Shown here one piece after another: positions 19,150-26,940 of a stretch of DNA of 64,000 nt (its first letter is position 1; the number at the start of each line of letters is the position of its first letter). A program made the position numbers and the translations under genes. The notes beneath the pieces are model-generated. The model made no database searches. It saw only the letters and a list, made by a program, of their open reading frames with translations, and was not told where the DNA came from. This DNA is from Psychrobacter sp. PL19 (GTDB lineage: Bacteria > Pseudomonadota > Gammaproteobacteria > Pseudomonadales > Moraxellaceae): positions 1,984,001 to 2,048,000 of the forward strand of contig NZ_JAGING010000001.1 of the NCBI RefSeq assembly GCF_017875835.1, in the 5' to 3' direction.

Positions 19150-19473
19150 TTAGCGACTAGGTAGCATATTTTTTACCATATCGCGTAAACTATGTAGCGC
19201 GGTCACTGTGCTATTCCGGTCTAGGCAATCATCAGTGATAGATATGTCGTATTCTAATGCCTTTAAATCAGCGGTCAGTTTTTGATTACCGTCTTTTAGA
19301 TGGCTTTCTACCATCATGCCGATACGCTTTAATATCTGGTAAATACCGTTAACAGTATGACGAGCGTTATAGTGTTATTTGGCAATGTCGTTAGTGGCTT
19401 TGCCCATGCTTTATTGATATAGAATGAGTAAACATTGACGAGCTCTGGGATTGCTCTTGGTCTTCGAGAGTCT
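19150..19473 (-). pseudogene. Truncated DAHP synthase 3' end joined to a decayed LuxR-type HTH
   Basis: Reading the minus strand, the last 56 codons (19150 to about 19320) align without gaps to the C-terminus of the intact DAHP synthase at 25437-26519, about 44 of 56 residues identical (for example ESHLKDGNQKLTADL and TVTALHSLRDMV). Upstream in the same frame the match stops. The preceding about 50 codons instead read like a LuxR-type helix-turn-helix (NPRARQCLLILYQ, then GKATNDIAK, then HTVNGIYQILKRIG), interrupted by stop codons at 19375-19377 and 19411-19413. No full gene of either type remains. The DAHP synthase homology is clear; the LuxR reading is an inference from short motifs. Confidence 0.75.
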
Positions 19474-19563
19474 GCCAAAGCCATAACTTTTTAGGGTGTA
19501 TATTTGTATAGTCATGTTTAAATTATACTATATATTTTAGGTTTGGCATTATTTTGAATCTCC

Positions 19564-19707
19564 TATACTATAAATGGTTCACAACAAATAAGAGTCGTAT
19601 ATAGCAAGGTGATATGGGTATAAGTTTTTCTGGCGTGCTGCGAGACAGAGGCTGCAAAAAATTCGTTCCAGCAACACTGTATCCTTTTCAAATTGAATCG
19701 ACTATAC
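19564..19707 (+). repeat. Interspersed palindromic repeat, copy E (divergent subtype)
   Basis: This element of about 144 bp lies upstream of the Mrp operon, bounded by CTATACTATAAAT and ...AATTGAATCGACTATAC. It has the family core GTTTTTCTGGCGTGCTGCGAGACAGAGGCTGC but is diverged and partly deleted relative to copies A-C. Confidence 0.55.
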
Positions 19708-19811
19708 GCGCTGTATAGTAGGTCACGTGACACGACCGCAGTGAATACAGTAGTGATATTTTTTAGTAGCGATATCTTTGAATGAATCATCCTAAATTGG
19801 GAATAGAGCGC

Positions 19812-20324
19812 ATGAGAATAAAAAGTCAAGAAATTGACAGTTCAGCGGTTGTATTGCGGCTTTTGCTATTTTCAATTATTTGGTGGGTGCTCTCCGGCGG
19901 TGAGGCCGGTTCATGGGTGATTGGTGCGCCTGCAGTTGTCTGTGCAGTGGCGGTCAGCATTGCTTTGTCGCCACCAGTGAAGGTTGTGTGGTGGCGATTG
20001 GTAGCATTTATGCCTTTCTTTGTTTGGCAGTCGTTAAAAGGCGGTATAGAAGTTGCGCAACTGGCGTTTCAACCGAGCATGTCTTTAGCGCCGGAGCTTA
20101 TTGAATATCCGTTGCGACTGTCCTCAGGTTTGGCGCAAGTGGCTATGATTAATGTAACAAGCTTGCTACCTGGCACGCTGAGCTCTGAGATCGAGGGAAA
20201 TGTATTAAAAATACATATACTTGATAGTCAAAGCAATTATTTAGCCGAGTTGCAACGCTTGGAGCAACGTTTGGGGCAGATATTTCCAAGCCTGTCTGAG
20301 CAGACTGTACGGGAGGATTCTTGA
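19812..20324 (+). CDS. mrpE: Mrp antiporter subunit E
   Basis: This 170-residue membrane protein is of the MnhE/MrpE family, with two to three N-terminal membrane segments (LRLLLFSIIWWVLSGGEAGSW, then VVCAVAVSIALSPP) followed by a cytoplasmic domain. The typical sequences are present (LPGTLSSEIEGNVLKIHILD around residue 120). It is a subunit of the multi-protein Na+/H+ antiporter. I chose the ATG at 19812 because TAGAG precedes it. An upstream in-frame ATG at 19782 has no ribosome-binding site. It is the first gene of a tightly packed operon in which each gene overlaps the next. Confidence 0.88.
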   Translation: MRIKSQEIDSSAVVLRLLLFSIIWWVLSGGEAGSWVIGAPAVVCAVAVSIALSPPVKVVWWRLVAFMPFFVWQSLKGGIEVAQLAFQPSMSLAPELIEYPLRLSSGLAQVAMINVTSLLPGTLSSEIEGNVLKIHILDSQSNYLAELQRLEQRLGQIFPSLSEQTVREDS

Positions 20325-20605
20325 CTATACAGAACTTATACCTAGCACTAGCCTTGTTTTTACTGCTAAATTTGGGCGCTGGAATGTGGCGAGTGTTGCG
20401 CGGACCTACCGCCGCTGATCGCATGTTGGCAGCGCAACTATTCGGTACTACCGCTGTGGCCATTTTATTGTTACTTGCTGAGGCTTCAAGCAGCGCAGCA
20501 CTGCGCGATGTGGCATTGGTATTTGCGCTGCTAGCGACGGTCACAGCGGTGGCTTTTGCACGCCGTGCTTGGGTGTTTTTGGAGAATGATAATGACAGTA
20601 AGTGA
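20321..20605 (+). CDS. mrpF: Mrp antiporter subunit F
   Basis: This 94-residue protein with three predicted membrane helices is of the MrpF family (MWRVLRGPTAADRMLAAQLFGT is its signature). It starts at a TTG that overlaps the mrpE stop by four bases, and GGGAGGA just upstream supports that start. It overlaps mrpG by 14 bp, showing translational coupling in the operon. Confidence 0.87.
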   Translation: MTIQNLYLALALFLLLNLGAGMWRVLRGPTAADRMLAAQLFGTTAVAILLLLAEASSSAALRDVALVFALLATVTAVAFARRAWVFLENDNDSK

Positions 20606-20891
20606 CTATTTTTCTGCATTCATGCTGCTCATTGGCGGCGTGTTCTTTTTAGCGGGCACGCTAGGTCTATTGCGTTTCCCAGATGTTTTTACCCGGCTTC
20701 ATGCCCTTACTAAGGCCGATAATTTAGGGTTGGGCTTTATAGTGATAGGGTTGGCAGTACAAGCAGAGTCTTGGCCTGTAGTGGCAAAATTAGTACTGAT
20801 TTGGCTACTGGTGCTGCTTGCTGGCGCAAGCATATCTTATTTAGTGGCACACGGAGCGTTGCAACGGGGTATTCGACCATGGAGACGCTGA
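20592..20891 (+). CDS. mrpG: Mrp antiporter subunit G
   Basis: This 99-residue protein with three predicted membrane helices is of the MnhG/MrpG family. The signature LGLLRFPDVFTRLHALTKAD, containing the conserved RLHA region, is intact. The start at 20592 has GGAG seven bases upstream. The reading frame overlaps mrpF at its start and the next gene at its end (20879-20891). Confidence 0.88.
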   Translation: MTVSDYFSAFMLLIGGVFFLAGTLGLLRFPDVFTRLHALTKADNLGLGFIVIGLAVQAESWPVVAKLVLIWLLVLLAGASISYLVAHGALQRGIRPWRR

Positions 20892-21829
20892 TTGGTTCTA
20901 CTATTGACATCGTGATTGGACTGATAGCGCTAGGCTTGGCTTGGGGGGCACTTAGCAGTGCCAAACTGTTCAAGGCTATTGTGTTGTTCATTGCCTTCGG
21001 ACTGATGATGGCGTTAGCTTGGGTCCGCTTAAATGCGCCTGATGTGGCTTTGGCTGAAGCGGCTATTGGCGCTGGTTTAACCGGAGCATTATTACTAACG
21101 GCTTACAAAAATTTGCGTGCCAGCACATCAGTTACCAATGTAGAAAAACTAGAGCTTGGCAACCGTTTTAGCAGTGGCCTTACGGTTGCTAGCCTATTGA
21201 TTGCGGTGCTTGTCGCGACAGGACTGGGATATGCTGTTTGGATGTTACCGCCGGAGGCTGCTGGACTCAGTATCAGGGTTGCTGCTGATTTAGGTAATAG
21301 TGGGGTCACTAATCCGGTGACAGCCGTACTACTAAATTTTCGTGGTTATGACACTTTACTGGAGTTATTTGTATTGTTGCTAGCGCTACTTGGCGTGTGG
21401 TCATTAGGTTTACCACTACCACAACAAGAAACCGCACCGGGATTGGTTCTGGATACGCTATCACGACTGCTAGTGCCCTTATTAATTATGGTCGCGGCAT
21501 ATTTACTGTGGGTGGGCGCTTATGGTCCTGGTGGTGCTTTTCAAGCCGGCGCTGTGCTGGCAGCTGCAGGGGTGCTGATGCTGTTGTCAGGCGCGCGGCT
21601 ACCTAATGCATGGATCGGTTGGCCGCTACGTCTGATGCTGGTATTAGGACCGGCGACGTTTTTGCTACTGGGTATTATCACTGGGCTCCTAGAAGGTCGA
21701 TTTTTACAGTTGCCAATCGAGTGGGCCGGAGTGCTTATATTAGTCATCGAAACGGCGGCTACACTCTCGATTGCAGCCGCGCTTATTGCATTGTTTATGG
21801 GCACGCGCCCGAGTAAGGAGAAATGGTGA
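20879..21829 (+). CDS. mrpB: Mrp antiporter MrpA C-terminal domain (DUF4040-type) fused to MrpB
   Basis: This 316-residue membrane protein has two recognisable parts. Residues 1-90 match the DUF4040/MbhD-type C-terminal piece of MrpA (FGLMMALAWVRLNAPDVALAE, AAIGAGLTGALLLTAYKNL). Residues from about 150 match MrpB/MnhB (TLSRLLVPLLIMVAAYLLW, YGPGGAFQAGAVLAAAGVLMLLSG). The start at 20879 is just inside the end of mrpG. Carrying the MrpA tail on MrpB, with no full-length MrpA in the operon, is unlike classic mrpABCDEFG operons. Confidence 0.85.
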   Translation: METLIGSTIDIVIGLIALGLAWGALSSAKLFKAIVLFIAFGLMMALAWVRLNAPDVALAEAAIGAGLTGALLLTAYKNLRASTSVTNVEKLELGNRFSSGLTVASLLIAVLVATGLGYAVWMLPPEAAGLSIRVAADLGNSGVTNPVTAVLLNFRGYDTLLELFVLLLALLGVWSLGLPLPQQETAPGLVLDTLSRLLVPLLIMVAAYLLWVGAYGPGGAFQAGAVLAAAGVLMLLSGARLPNAWIGWPLRLMLVLGPATFLLLGIITGLLEGRFLQLPIEWAGVLILVIETAATLSIAAALIALFMGTRPSKEKW

Positions 21830-22143
21830 TGAGTGCGGCGTTAATATATGGGCTGGTAGGTGTGGGGCTTTTTGCAATTGGTTTACATGGATTATTACGC
21901 TATCGTCATCTGCTGCGTAAAATTCTAGCGCTGAACATAATGGGTAGTGGGGTGTTTTTGTTGCTAGCAGCATTAGCCACACGCACAGGCACTGCCATAC
22001 CAGATCCGGTGCCCCATGCCATGATCATCACTGGTATTGTAGTGGCAGTTGCGGCCACCGCGATGGCGCTGGTACTTATGCTGAAACTGACAGCAATTAC
22101 TGGTCAGCCAGTGCTACCAAACAAGGAAGTAAACTCAGAATGA
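21829..22143 (+). CDS. mrpC: Mrp antiporter subunit C (NuoK-like)
   Basis: This 104-residue, three-helix protein is of the MrpC/NuoK family. Family sequence is visible as LLRKILALNIMGSGVFLLL and IPDPVPHAMIITGIVVAVAATA, where the conserved PHAxxITGIV motif is intact. AAGGAG eight bases upstream of the ATG at 21829 supports that start over an ATG two codons earlier. It overlaps the neighbouring genes by 1 and 4 bp. Confidence 0.88.
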   Translation: MSAALIYGLVGVGLFAIGLHGLLRYRHLLRKILALNIMGSGVFLLLAALATRTGTAIPDPVPHAMIITGIVVAVAATAMALVLMLKLTAITGQPVLPNKEVNSE

Positions 22144-23591
22144 CCGATATTTTGTTGGGTATTCCATGGGCGATTATGCTAATCATTCTGCCGCTTATCA
22201 CAGCGATGATGGTTTTTGTGTGGCCACGTACAGCGCAGACACTGGTATTAATCTATAGCTTAGTGATGGTAATCGCAGTGGCTGGTCTAGGCTTACAGAT
22301 TTGGCAGCAGGGTGTGTTTCAGTATTCGCTGGGCGGCTGGGATGCGCCCCTAGGTATCGAGTTGTATGCTGATGGCTTAAGCCTAGTGATGCTGATGGCG
22401 ACCGCTTTGGTTGGAGCCGGCTGTAGTATCTACGCTTCGGCGTATTTCAATGCCGAGCAAGCGCATCGGTTCTGGCCTATTTGGTTATTGTTGCTAGCGG
22501 CGTTGAATGCTTTATTTCTTTCGGCGGATTTATTCAATCTGTATGTCACGTTAGAATTAATGGGATTGGCAGCGGTGGCCTTAACAGCATTGTCTGGCAG
22601 CCGTAACGCCCTTGCTGGCGCCATGCGTTATCTGTTATCAACGCTGGCTGGGTCTATTGCCTATCTGTTGGGTGTTGTATTGCTGTATCAGACCTTTGGC
22701 AGCGTAGATATCTTTATTCTAGCAGAACGCATAACACCAGAGCCAGCAGCATGGGCTGCCTTGGTTCTGATGATAGTTGGCTTGGCACTAAAAACCGCGT
22801 TATTTCCGTTGCATTTTTGGTTGCCACCTGCTCACGCCAGTGCCCCATCCCCTGTAAGTGCGGTGCTCTCAGCGCTGGTGGTGAAGGCCTCATTCTACAT
22901 TTTGATACGTTTATGGATATCGCTGTTCGGGCCTATCTCTGGCGACATCGTGGCAGTACTTCTTGGTATAATGGGTTCGGTGGCTATTTTATGGGGTTCT
23001 GTTCAGGCCTTGCGTCAGACTCGCTTAAAGCTGTTGGTAGCCTACTCCACGGTGGCACAGATAGGCTATTTATTCTTAGTGTTTCCGCTAGCAGCTGCAG
23101 CGGGCGCGTGGCATGCGGCTGCAATACTAGCACTTTCTCATGCTCTGGCCAAAGCGGCTATGTTTTTGGCAGCGGGTAACCTTTTGCACTTTGGCAGGCA
23201 TGATCGCATCAAAGATCTTGATCGTGTGGTACAGCGCCTACCACTAAGCGCTTTTGCGTTCGCTTTAGCTGGGGTTAGTATTATGGGTTTGCCGCCCAGC
23301 GGCGGATTTATTGGTAAGTGGTTAATGCTAGAGGCTGCGTTGGTGCAGGGGCGTTGGGATTTGGTGGCAGTAATGCTCATTGGTGGGCTGCTTGCCGCAC
23401 TTTATATATTCAAGGTATTAGGGCGCTGCTTTACTGAGGCTGAAGTGACCCACGAACCGTCAAGGGTACCTGCACGTATGGAGTGGGCCGCATTATTATT
23501 GGCGCTCGGTGCTATTACGCTGGGCTTTTTGGCAGTACCCTTTTTGTCACTATTGCAGATTGGCGCACCTTTTAGTGGGAGTGGGTCATGA
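22140..23591 (+). CDS. mrpD: Mrp antiporter subunit D (NuoN/NuoM-like)
   Basis: This 483-residue membrane protein with about 14 helices is of the proton-conducting complex I/Mrp family. The conserved glutamate in helix 5 (LFNLYVTLELMGLAAV) and the lysine in helix 7 (GLALKTALFPLHFWLPPAH, then APSPVSAVLSALVVKA) are intact, so ion translocation is plausible. It overlaps mrpC and the next gene by 4 bp each. Confidence 0.9.
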   Translation: MTDILLGIPWAIMLIILPLITAMMVFVWPRTAQTLVLIYSLVMVIAVAGLGLQIWQQGVFQYSLGGWDAPLGIELYADGLSLVMLMATALVGAGCSIYASAYFNAEQAHRFWPIWLLLLAALNALFLSADLFNLYVTLELMGLAAVALTALSGSRNALAGAMRYLLSTLAGSIAYLLGVVLLYQTFGSVDIFILAERITPEPAAWAALVLMIVGLALKTALFPLHFWLPPAHASAPSPVSAVLSALVVKASFYILIRLWISLFGPISGDIVAVLLGIMGSVAILWGSVQALRQTRLKLLVAYSTVAQIGYLFLVFPLAAAAGAWHAAAILALSHALAKAAMFLAAGNLLHFGRHDRIKDLDRVVQRLPLSAFAFALAGVSIMGLPPSGGFIGKWLMLEAALVQGRWDLVAVMLIGGLLAALYIFKVLGRCFTEAEVTHEPSRVPARMEWAALLLALGAITLGFLAVPFLSLLQIGAPFSGSGS

Positions 23592-25099
23592 ACTTAAGCG
23601 CTCTTTTGCCATGTTTGGTAGTGTTGGGCTCACTGTTACCAGCAATTATTATTTTTAAGCTACCTGAAAAAAGCGTGCGTATTCGTACCGTGCTTAACTT
23701 GGCCGGTGCTATCTCAAAGCTGGTACTCGTCGGTTGGATGTTATGGGGGGTTACCCAAGGTTATAGTTATGAAGCGCGTTGGGTGCTACTACCAGGTATC
23801 GAGCTGGTGTTACGAGCTGATCCACTGGCATTGTTTTTTGTCACCTTATCTGCTTGCCTGTGGCTGCTTACGACAATTTACGCCATAGGCTATCTAGAAA
23901 ATGAGCCTCATCGCAGTCGCTTCTTTGGCTTTTTCAGTCTATGCGTTACCGCCGCAATTGGCGTGGCCATGGCTGGTAATCTGTTAACATTTTTGATTTT
24001 CTATGAGCTACTGACCCTAACGACCTATCCATTGGTGGTACATCGCGGTACCGAGGCGGCGCGCAAAGCGGGGCAAACTTATCTGATCTATACCCTCGGC
24101 GGTGGTAGTTTGATGTTGCTGGGAACGGTATGGCTCTATACCCTGACCGGCAATTTAGAATTTACCGAAGGTGGTTTTTTGAGTGGCTTAGGCGCGGAGC
24201 ATCATACCTCGCTGATTATTATTTTTATTCTACTAATGATTGGACTGGGCGTAAAAGCAGCCTTGGTGCCACTGCACGGCTGGCTACCAAAAGCCATGGT
24301 GGCCCCTGCACCCGTTAGTGCTTTGCTGCATGCCGTAGCAGTAGTAAAAGCCGGTGCCTTTGGTATCGTGCGCGTGGTCTATGAGGTATTCGGAATAGAA
24401 TTCGCGCAGCAACTAAAGCTATTGCTGCCACTGGCTATCTGGGCCGCTGTAACCATTATATGGGGCAGTCTGCGAGCGCTGTTTCAAAGCGAGCTAAAAA
24501 AACGGCTGGCCTATTCTACTATCAGTCAGGTCTCCTACATCGCATTAGGTACTGCCTTGTTCGGTCCTGTTGGAACCATTGGTGGACTGGTGCATTTAGT
24601 ACATCAAGGTGTTATGAAAATAACGCTATTTTTTAGTGCGGGTAATTACGCTGAAACGCTTGGTGTTTATAAAATTCGTGATATGAATGGAGCTGGCCGG
24701 CGCATGCCGCTCACGAGCATATCTTTTAGTATTGCCGCTTTGGGGATGATGGGTGCGCCCTTGACAGCAGGTGCTGTCACCAAATACTGGTTAAAAAACG
24801 GTGCTATAGCCGCGCAAATGGACTGGGTGGTTTGGGTACTATGGACTTCAACGGCGCTAAATGCCCTATACTTCCTACCTATCTTATGGCGCCTTTGGTT
24901 GCTACCAGCACCGGCTCAGTGGCCGAGCAAAGTTACCGCCAAGAATCCTTGGCCAGTAACGCCTTGGCAATTACTGCTACCACCAGCACTAACTGCCTTT
25001 GCAGTGGTCGCCTTTGGTATATTAGCAATGTACGACATTGGGCCAATTGTTTGGGCGCAGTTTATTACTGATCGTGAGTATTTCAACACTGAGCCGTGA
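23588..25099 (+). CDS. Second NuoL/M-type antiporter subunit of the Mrp operon
   Basis: This 503-residue, about 14-helix protein is a paralogue of the preceding MrpD. It carries the same functional residues: FLIFYELLTLTTYPLV (helix 5 Glu), GLGVKAALVPLHGWLPKAM (helix 7 Lys) and APAPVSALLHAVAVVKAGAFG. It is shorter than full MrpA (about 800-1000 residues) and lacks the C-terminal MrpA domains, which are encoded separately in the mrpB fusion. It may play the role of MrpA's N-terminal antiporter half, or be a second D subunit. It is the last gene of the operon. Confidence 0.85.
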   Translation: MNLSALLPCLVVLGSLLPAIIIFKLPEKSVRIRTVLNLAGAISKLVLVGWMLWGVTQGYSYEARWVLLPGIELVLRADPLALFFVTLSACLWLLTTIYAIGYLENEPHRSRFFGFFSLCVTAAIGVAMAGNLLTFLIFYELLTLTTYPLVVHRGTEAARKAGQTYLIYTLGGGSLMLLGTVWLYTLTGNLEFTEGGFLSGLGAEHHTSLIIIFILLMIGLGVKAALVPLHGWLPKAMVAPAPVSALLHAVAVVKAGAFGIVRVVYEVFGIEFAQQLKLLLPLAIWAAVTIIWGSLRALFQSELKKRLAYSTISQVSYIALGTALFGPVGTIGGLVHLVHQGVMKITLFFSAGNYAETLGVYKIRDMNGAGRRMPLTSISFSIAALGMMGAPLTAGAVTKYWLKNGAIAAQMDWVVWVLWTSTALNALYFLPILWRLWLLPAPAQWPSKVTAKNPWPVTPWQLLLPPALTAFAVVAFGILAMYDIGPIVWAQFITDREYFNTEP

Positions 25100-25385
25100 T
25101 GATTTTGACTTAAATCTCTGGGTATAAGTGCATTTAAAGCGCTTGGGGTTCTAATGATCGGTGTACCTATTGTTAGCATCATTTTTTGAACATAATTGTT
25201 TTATCACTAAAATGAATCCACTAAAATGAATCATTAATCACATGTATAGAAAAATAATAAAGTTGATATTTCAGCCTATGCGATGCTGACGCTGGTGTGC
25301 TATGCCATTATTTAGCGTGGCACTTGGTGTGTTAATCTAAGAAAGAAAAAATATCTAATGAACTTGCCTTAACTCATGCGCACAG

Positions 25386-25415
25386 AAAAAGCCCATCTAT
25401 GCACAGATGGGCTTT
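25386..25415 (-). terminator. Terminator of the DAHP synthase gene
   Basis: The stem AAGCCCATCT / AGATGGGCTT has loop ATGCAC and an A-rich left side, giving a U-tract on the minus strand. It is 22 bp beyond the stop. The remainder of 25100-25436 shows no gene. Confidence 0.82.
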
Positions 25416-25436
25416 GGGTTTTCATAAATCTTAAAA

Positions 25437-26519
25437 TTAGCGCTGAGGCAAGACGTCTTTTACCATATCACGCAAATTATGTAGCGCGGTCACTGTGCTG
25501 TCCCAGTCTAAGCAACCATCAGTGATAGACACGCCATATTCTAGCGCACTTAAATCAGCAGTTAATTTTTGGTTCCCACCTTTTAGATGGCTTTCTATCA
25601 TCATACCGATGATAGATTTATTACCATTTTGGATTTGCTCAGCGACGTTATTAATAACCATCGGCTGTAAGTAGGGGTCTTTTCCTGAGTTGGCATGGCT
25701 TGAGTCAATCATAATCTTGCTGCTAGTTTTGCCTGCAGCTAGAGCATTTTCAACTTCCTCAACGGCGGTTTCATCATAGTTGGGTTTGCCATTACCGCCA
25801 CGCAATACGACGTGCGCATAAGGGTTGCCTTTAGACTTGATGATACATACTTTACCATCTGAAGATAGACCTAAAAAGCTATGACCGGCTTTGACCGCTT
25901 GCATGGCGTTGACCGCCACTGTCATGCCACCATCGGTACCATTTTTAAAACCAACTGGACATGACAGGCCTGAGCTCATCTCGCGATGGGTCTGGCTTTC
26001 AGTAGTACGGGCGCCAATGGCCGACCAGCTGATTAAGTCTTGCATGTACTGCGGAGTATTGGGGTCCAATGCTTCTGTTGCACAGGGCAGACCCTTTTCA
26101 TTCAAGTCAATCAGCAGTTTACGGGCAGTGCGTAGACCTTTTTCGATATCAAAACTGTCATCCATATCAGGGTCATTGATCATGCCTTTCCAGCCAACTG
26201 TGGTACGCGGCTTTTCAAAATAAACGCGCATGACCACAAAGATGGTATCTTCAAGTTCTTTTGCGAGTATTGCTAAGCGGTCGGCGTATTCATGGGCTGC
26301 TTTAATATCATGAATAGAGCAAGGGCCAATCACCACAAACAAACGTTTGTCTTTACCATCTAAGATATCTTGGATAGTATGACGACCTTTTAAGACCGTT
26401 TTATAGGCTGGATCTGTTAGTGGTAGCTCAGTTTTTAGCTCAGCGGGAGTGATCAAAGGGATGAATTGTTCAATATTCACGTCATCAATATCTGCGTTAT
26501 GAGTAGCTGGTGTAGTCAT
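25437..26519 (-). CDS. aroG: 3-deoxy-7-phosphoheptulonate (DAHP) synthase, class I
   Basis: This 360-residue enzyme condenses phosphoenolpyruvate and erythrose 4-phosphate, the first step of the shikimate pathway. Class I AroAI motifs are visible: VIGPCSIHD (about residue 63), MRVYFEKPRTTVGWKG (about 96), SCPVGFKNGTDG (about 190), HVVLRGGNGKPNY and IDSSHANSGKDP. Length and sequence fit the feedback-regulated AroF/AroG/AroH group. Which aromatic amino acid inhibits it cannot be told with confidence. A decayed copy of its 3' end lies at 19150, on the other side of the Mrp operon and in the same orientation. Confidence 0.92.
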   Translation of the reverse strand: MTTPATHNADIDDVNIEQFIPLITPAELKTELPLTDPAYKTVLKGRHTIQDILDGKDKRLFVVIGPCSIHDIKAAHEYADRLAILAKELEDTIFVVMRVYFEKPRTTVGWKGMINDPDMDDSFDIEKGLRTARKLLIDLNEKGLPCATEALDPNTPQYMQDLISWSAIGARTTESQTHREMSSGLSCPVGFKNGTDGGMTVAVNAMQAVKAGHSFLGLSSDGKVCIIKSKGNPYAHVVLRGGNGKPNYDETAVEEVENALAAGKTSSKIMIDSSHANSGKDPYLQPMVINNVAEQIQNGNKSIIGMMIESHLKGGNQKLTADLSALEYGVSITDGCLDWDSTVTALHNLRDMVKDVLPQR

Positions 26520-26940
26520 GATTATACATCGTCTAGCTAATTTATAGGAATATTCATTATGCGGTGAAAAGGGTCGGTTGACAAGGGTAGTCGGTCAGTT
26601 AATTAATTGATAATTGCAATGAGTAAATCAAATTTTCTTCACGTTTGCCTGTTATTTGAACATCAAGGAAGTTTTCTGACTGTTATTTTATACTTAAGCA
26701 TTTGCCTACTAAGATACCTTTTAAGTAATAATTTAGTGGTTTTTGAGCCATGATTGGTCGTGCTATAACGCTGTAATTTGGCTATTTGCACCGCCGTCAC
26801 GTATGATGGCCACATAAGGAGTACGACGTTAGCATAAAAGTAAGGCTTACGATTGTACTTATCCGCTCAGCGCTTAAAACTAGCTGCTTGTGCTCTATTT
26901 TACCCTGTCCATTATGCTTTGATATTATTGAGATCTTGTC
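26520..26940. other. Gene-free gap between divergent aroG and lpxB
   Basis: About 420 bp of AT-rich sequence between divergently transcribed genes. It should hold both promoters. No supported gene, RNA or repeat is seen. Confidence 0.5.

Noticed and set aside
20149..20619. A 156-codon frame antisense to mrpE, mrpF and mrpG
   Set aside because: The plus-strand genes are clearly real and overlapping; the antisense frame has no family resemblance and looks like a shadow of GC-rich codons.
25100..25436. Possible remnant gene between the Mrp operon and aroG
   Set aside because: Frames are short, no motif was seen, and only the aroG terminator is supported.
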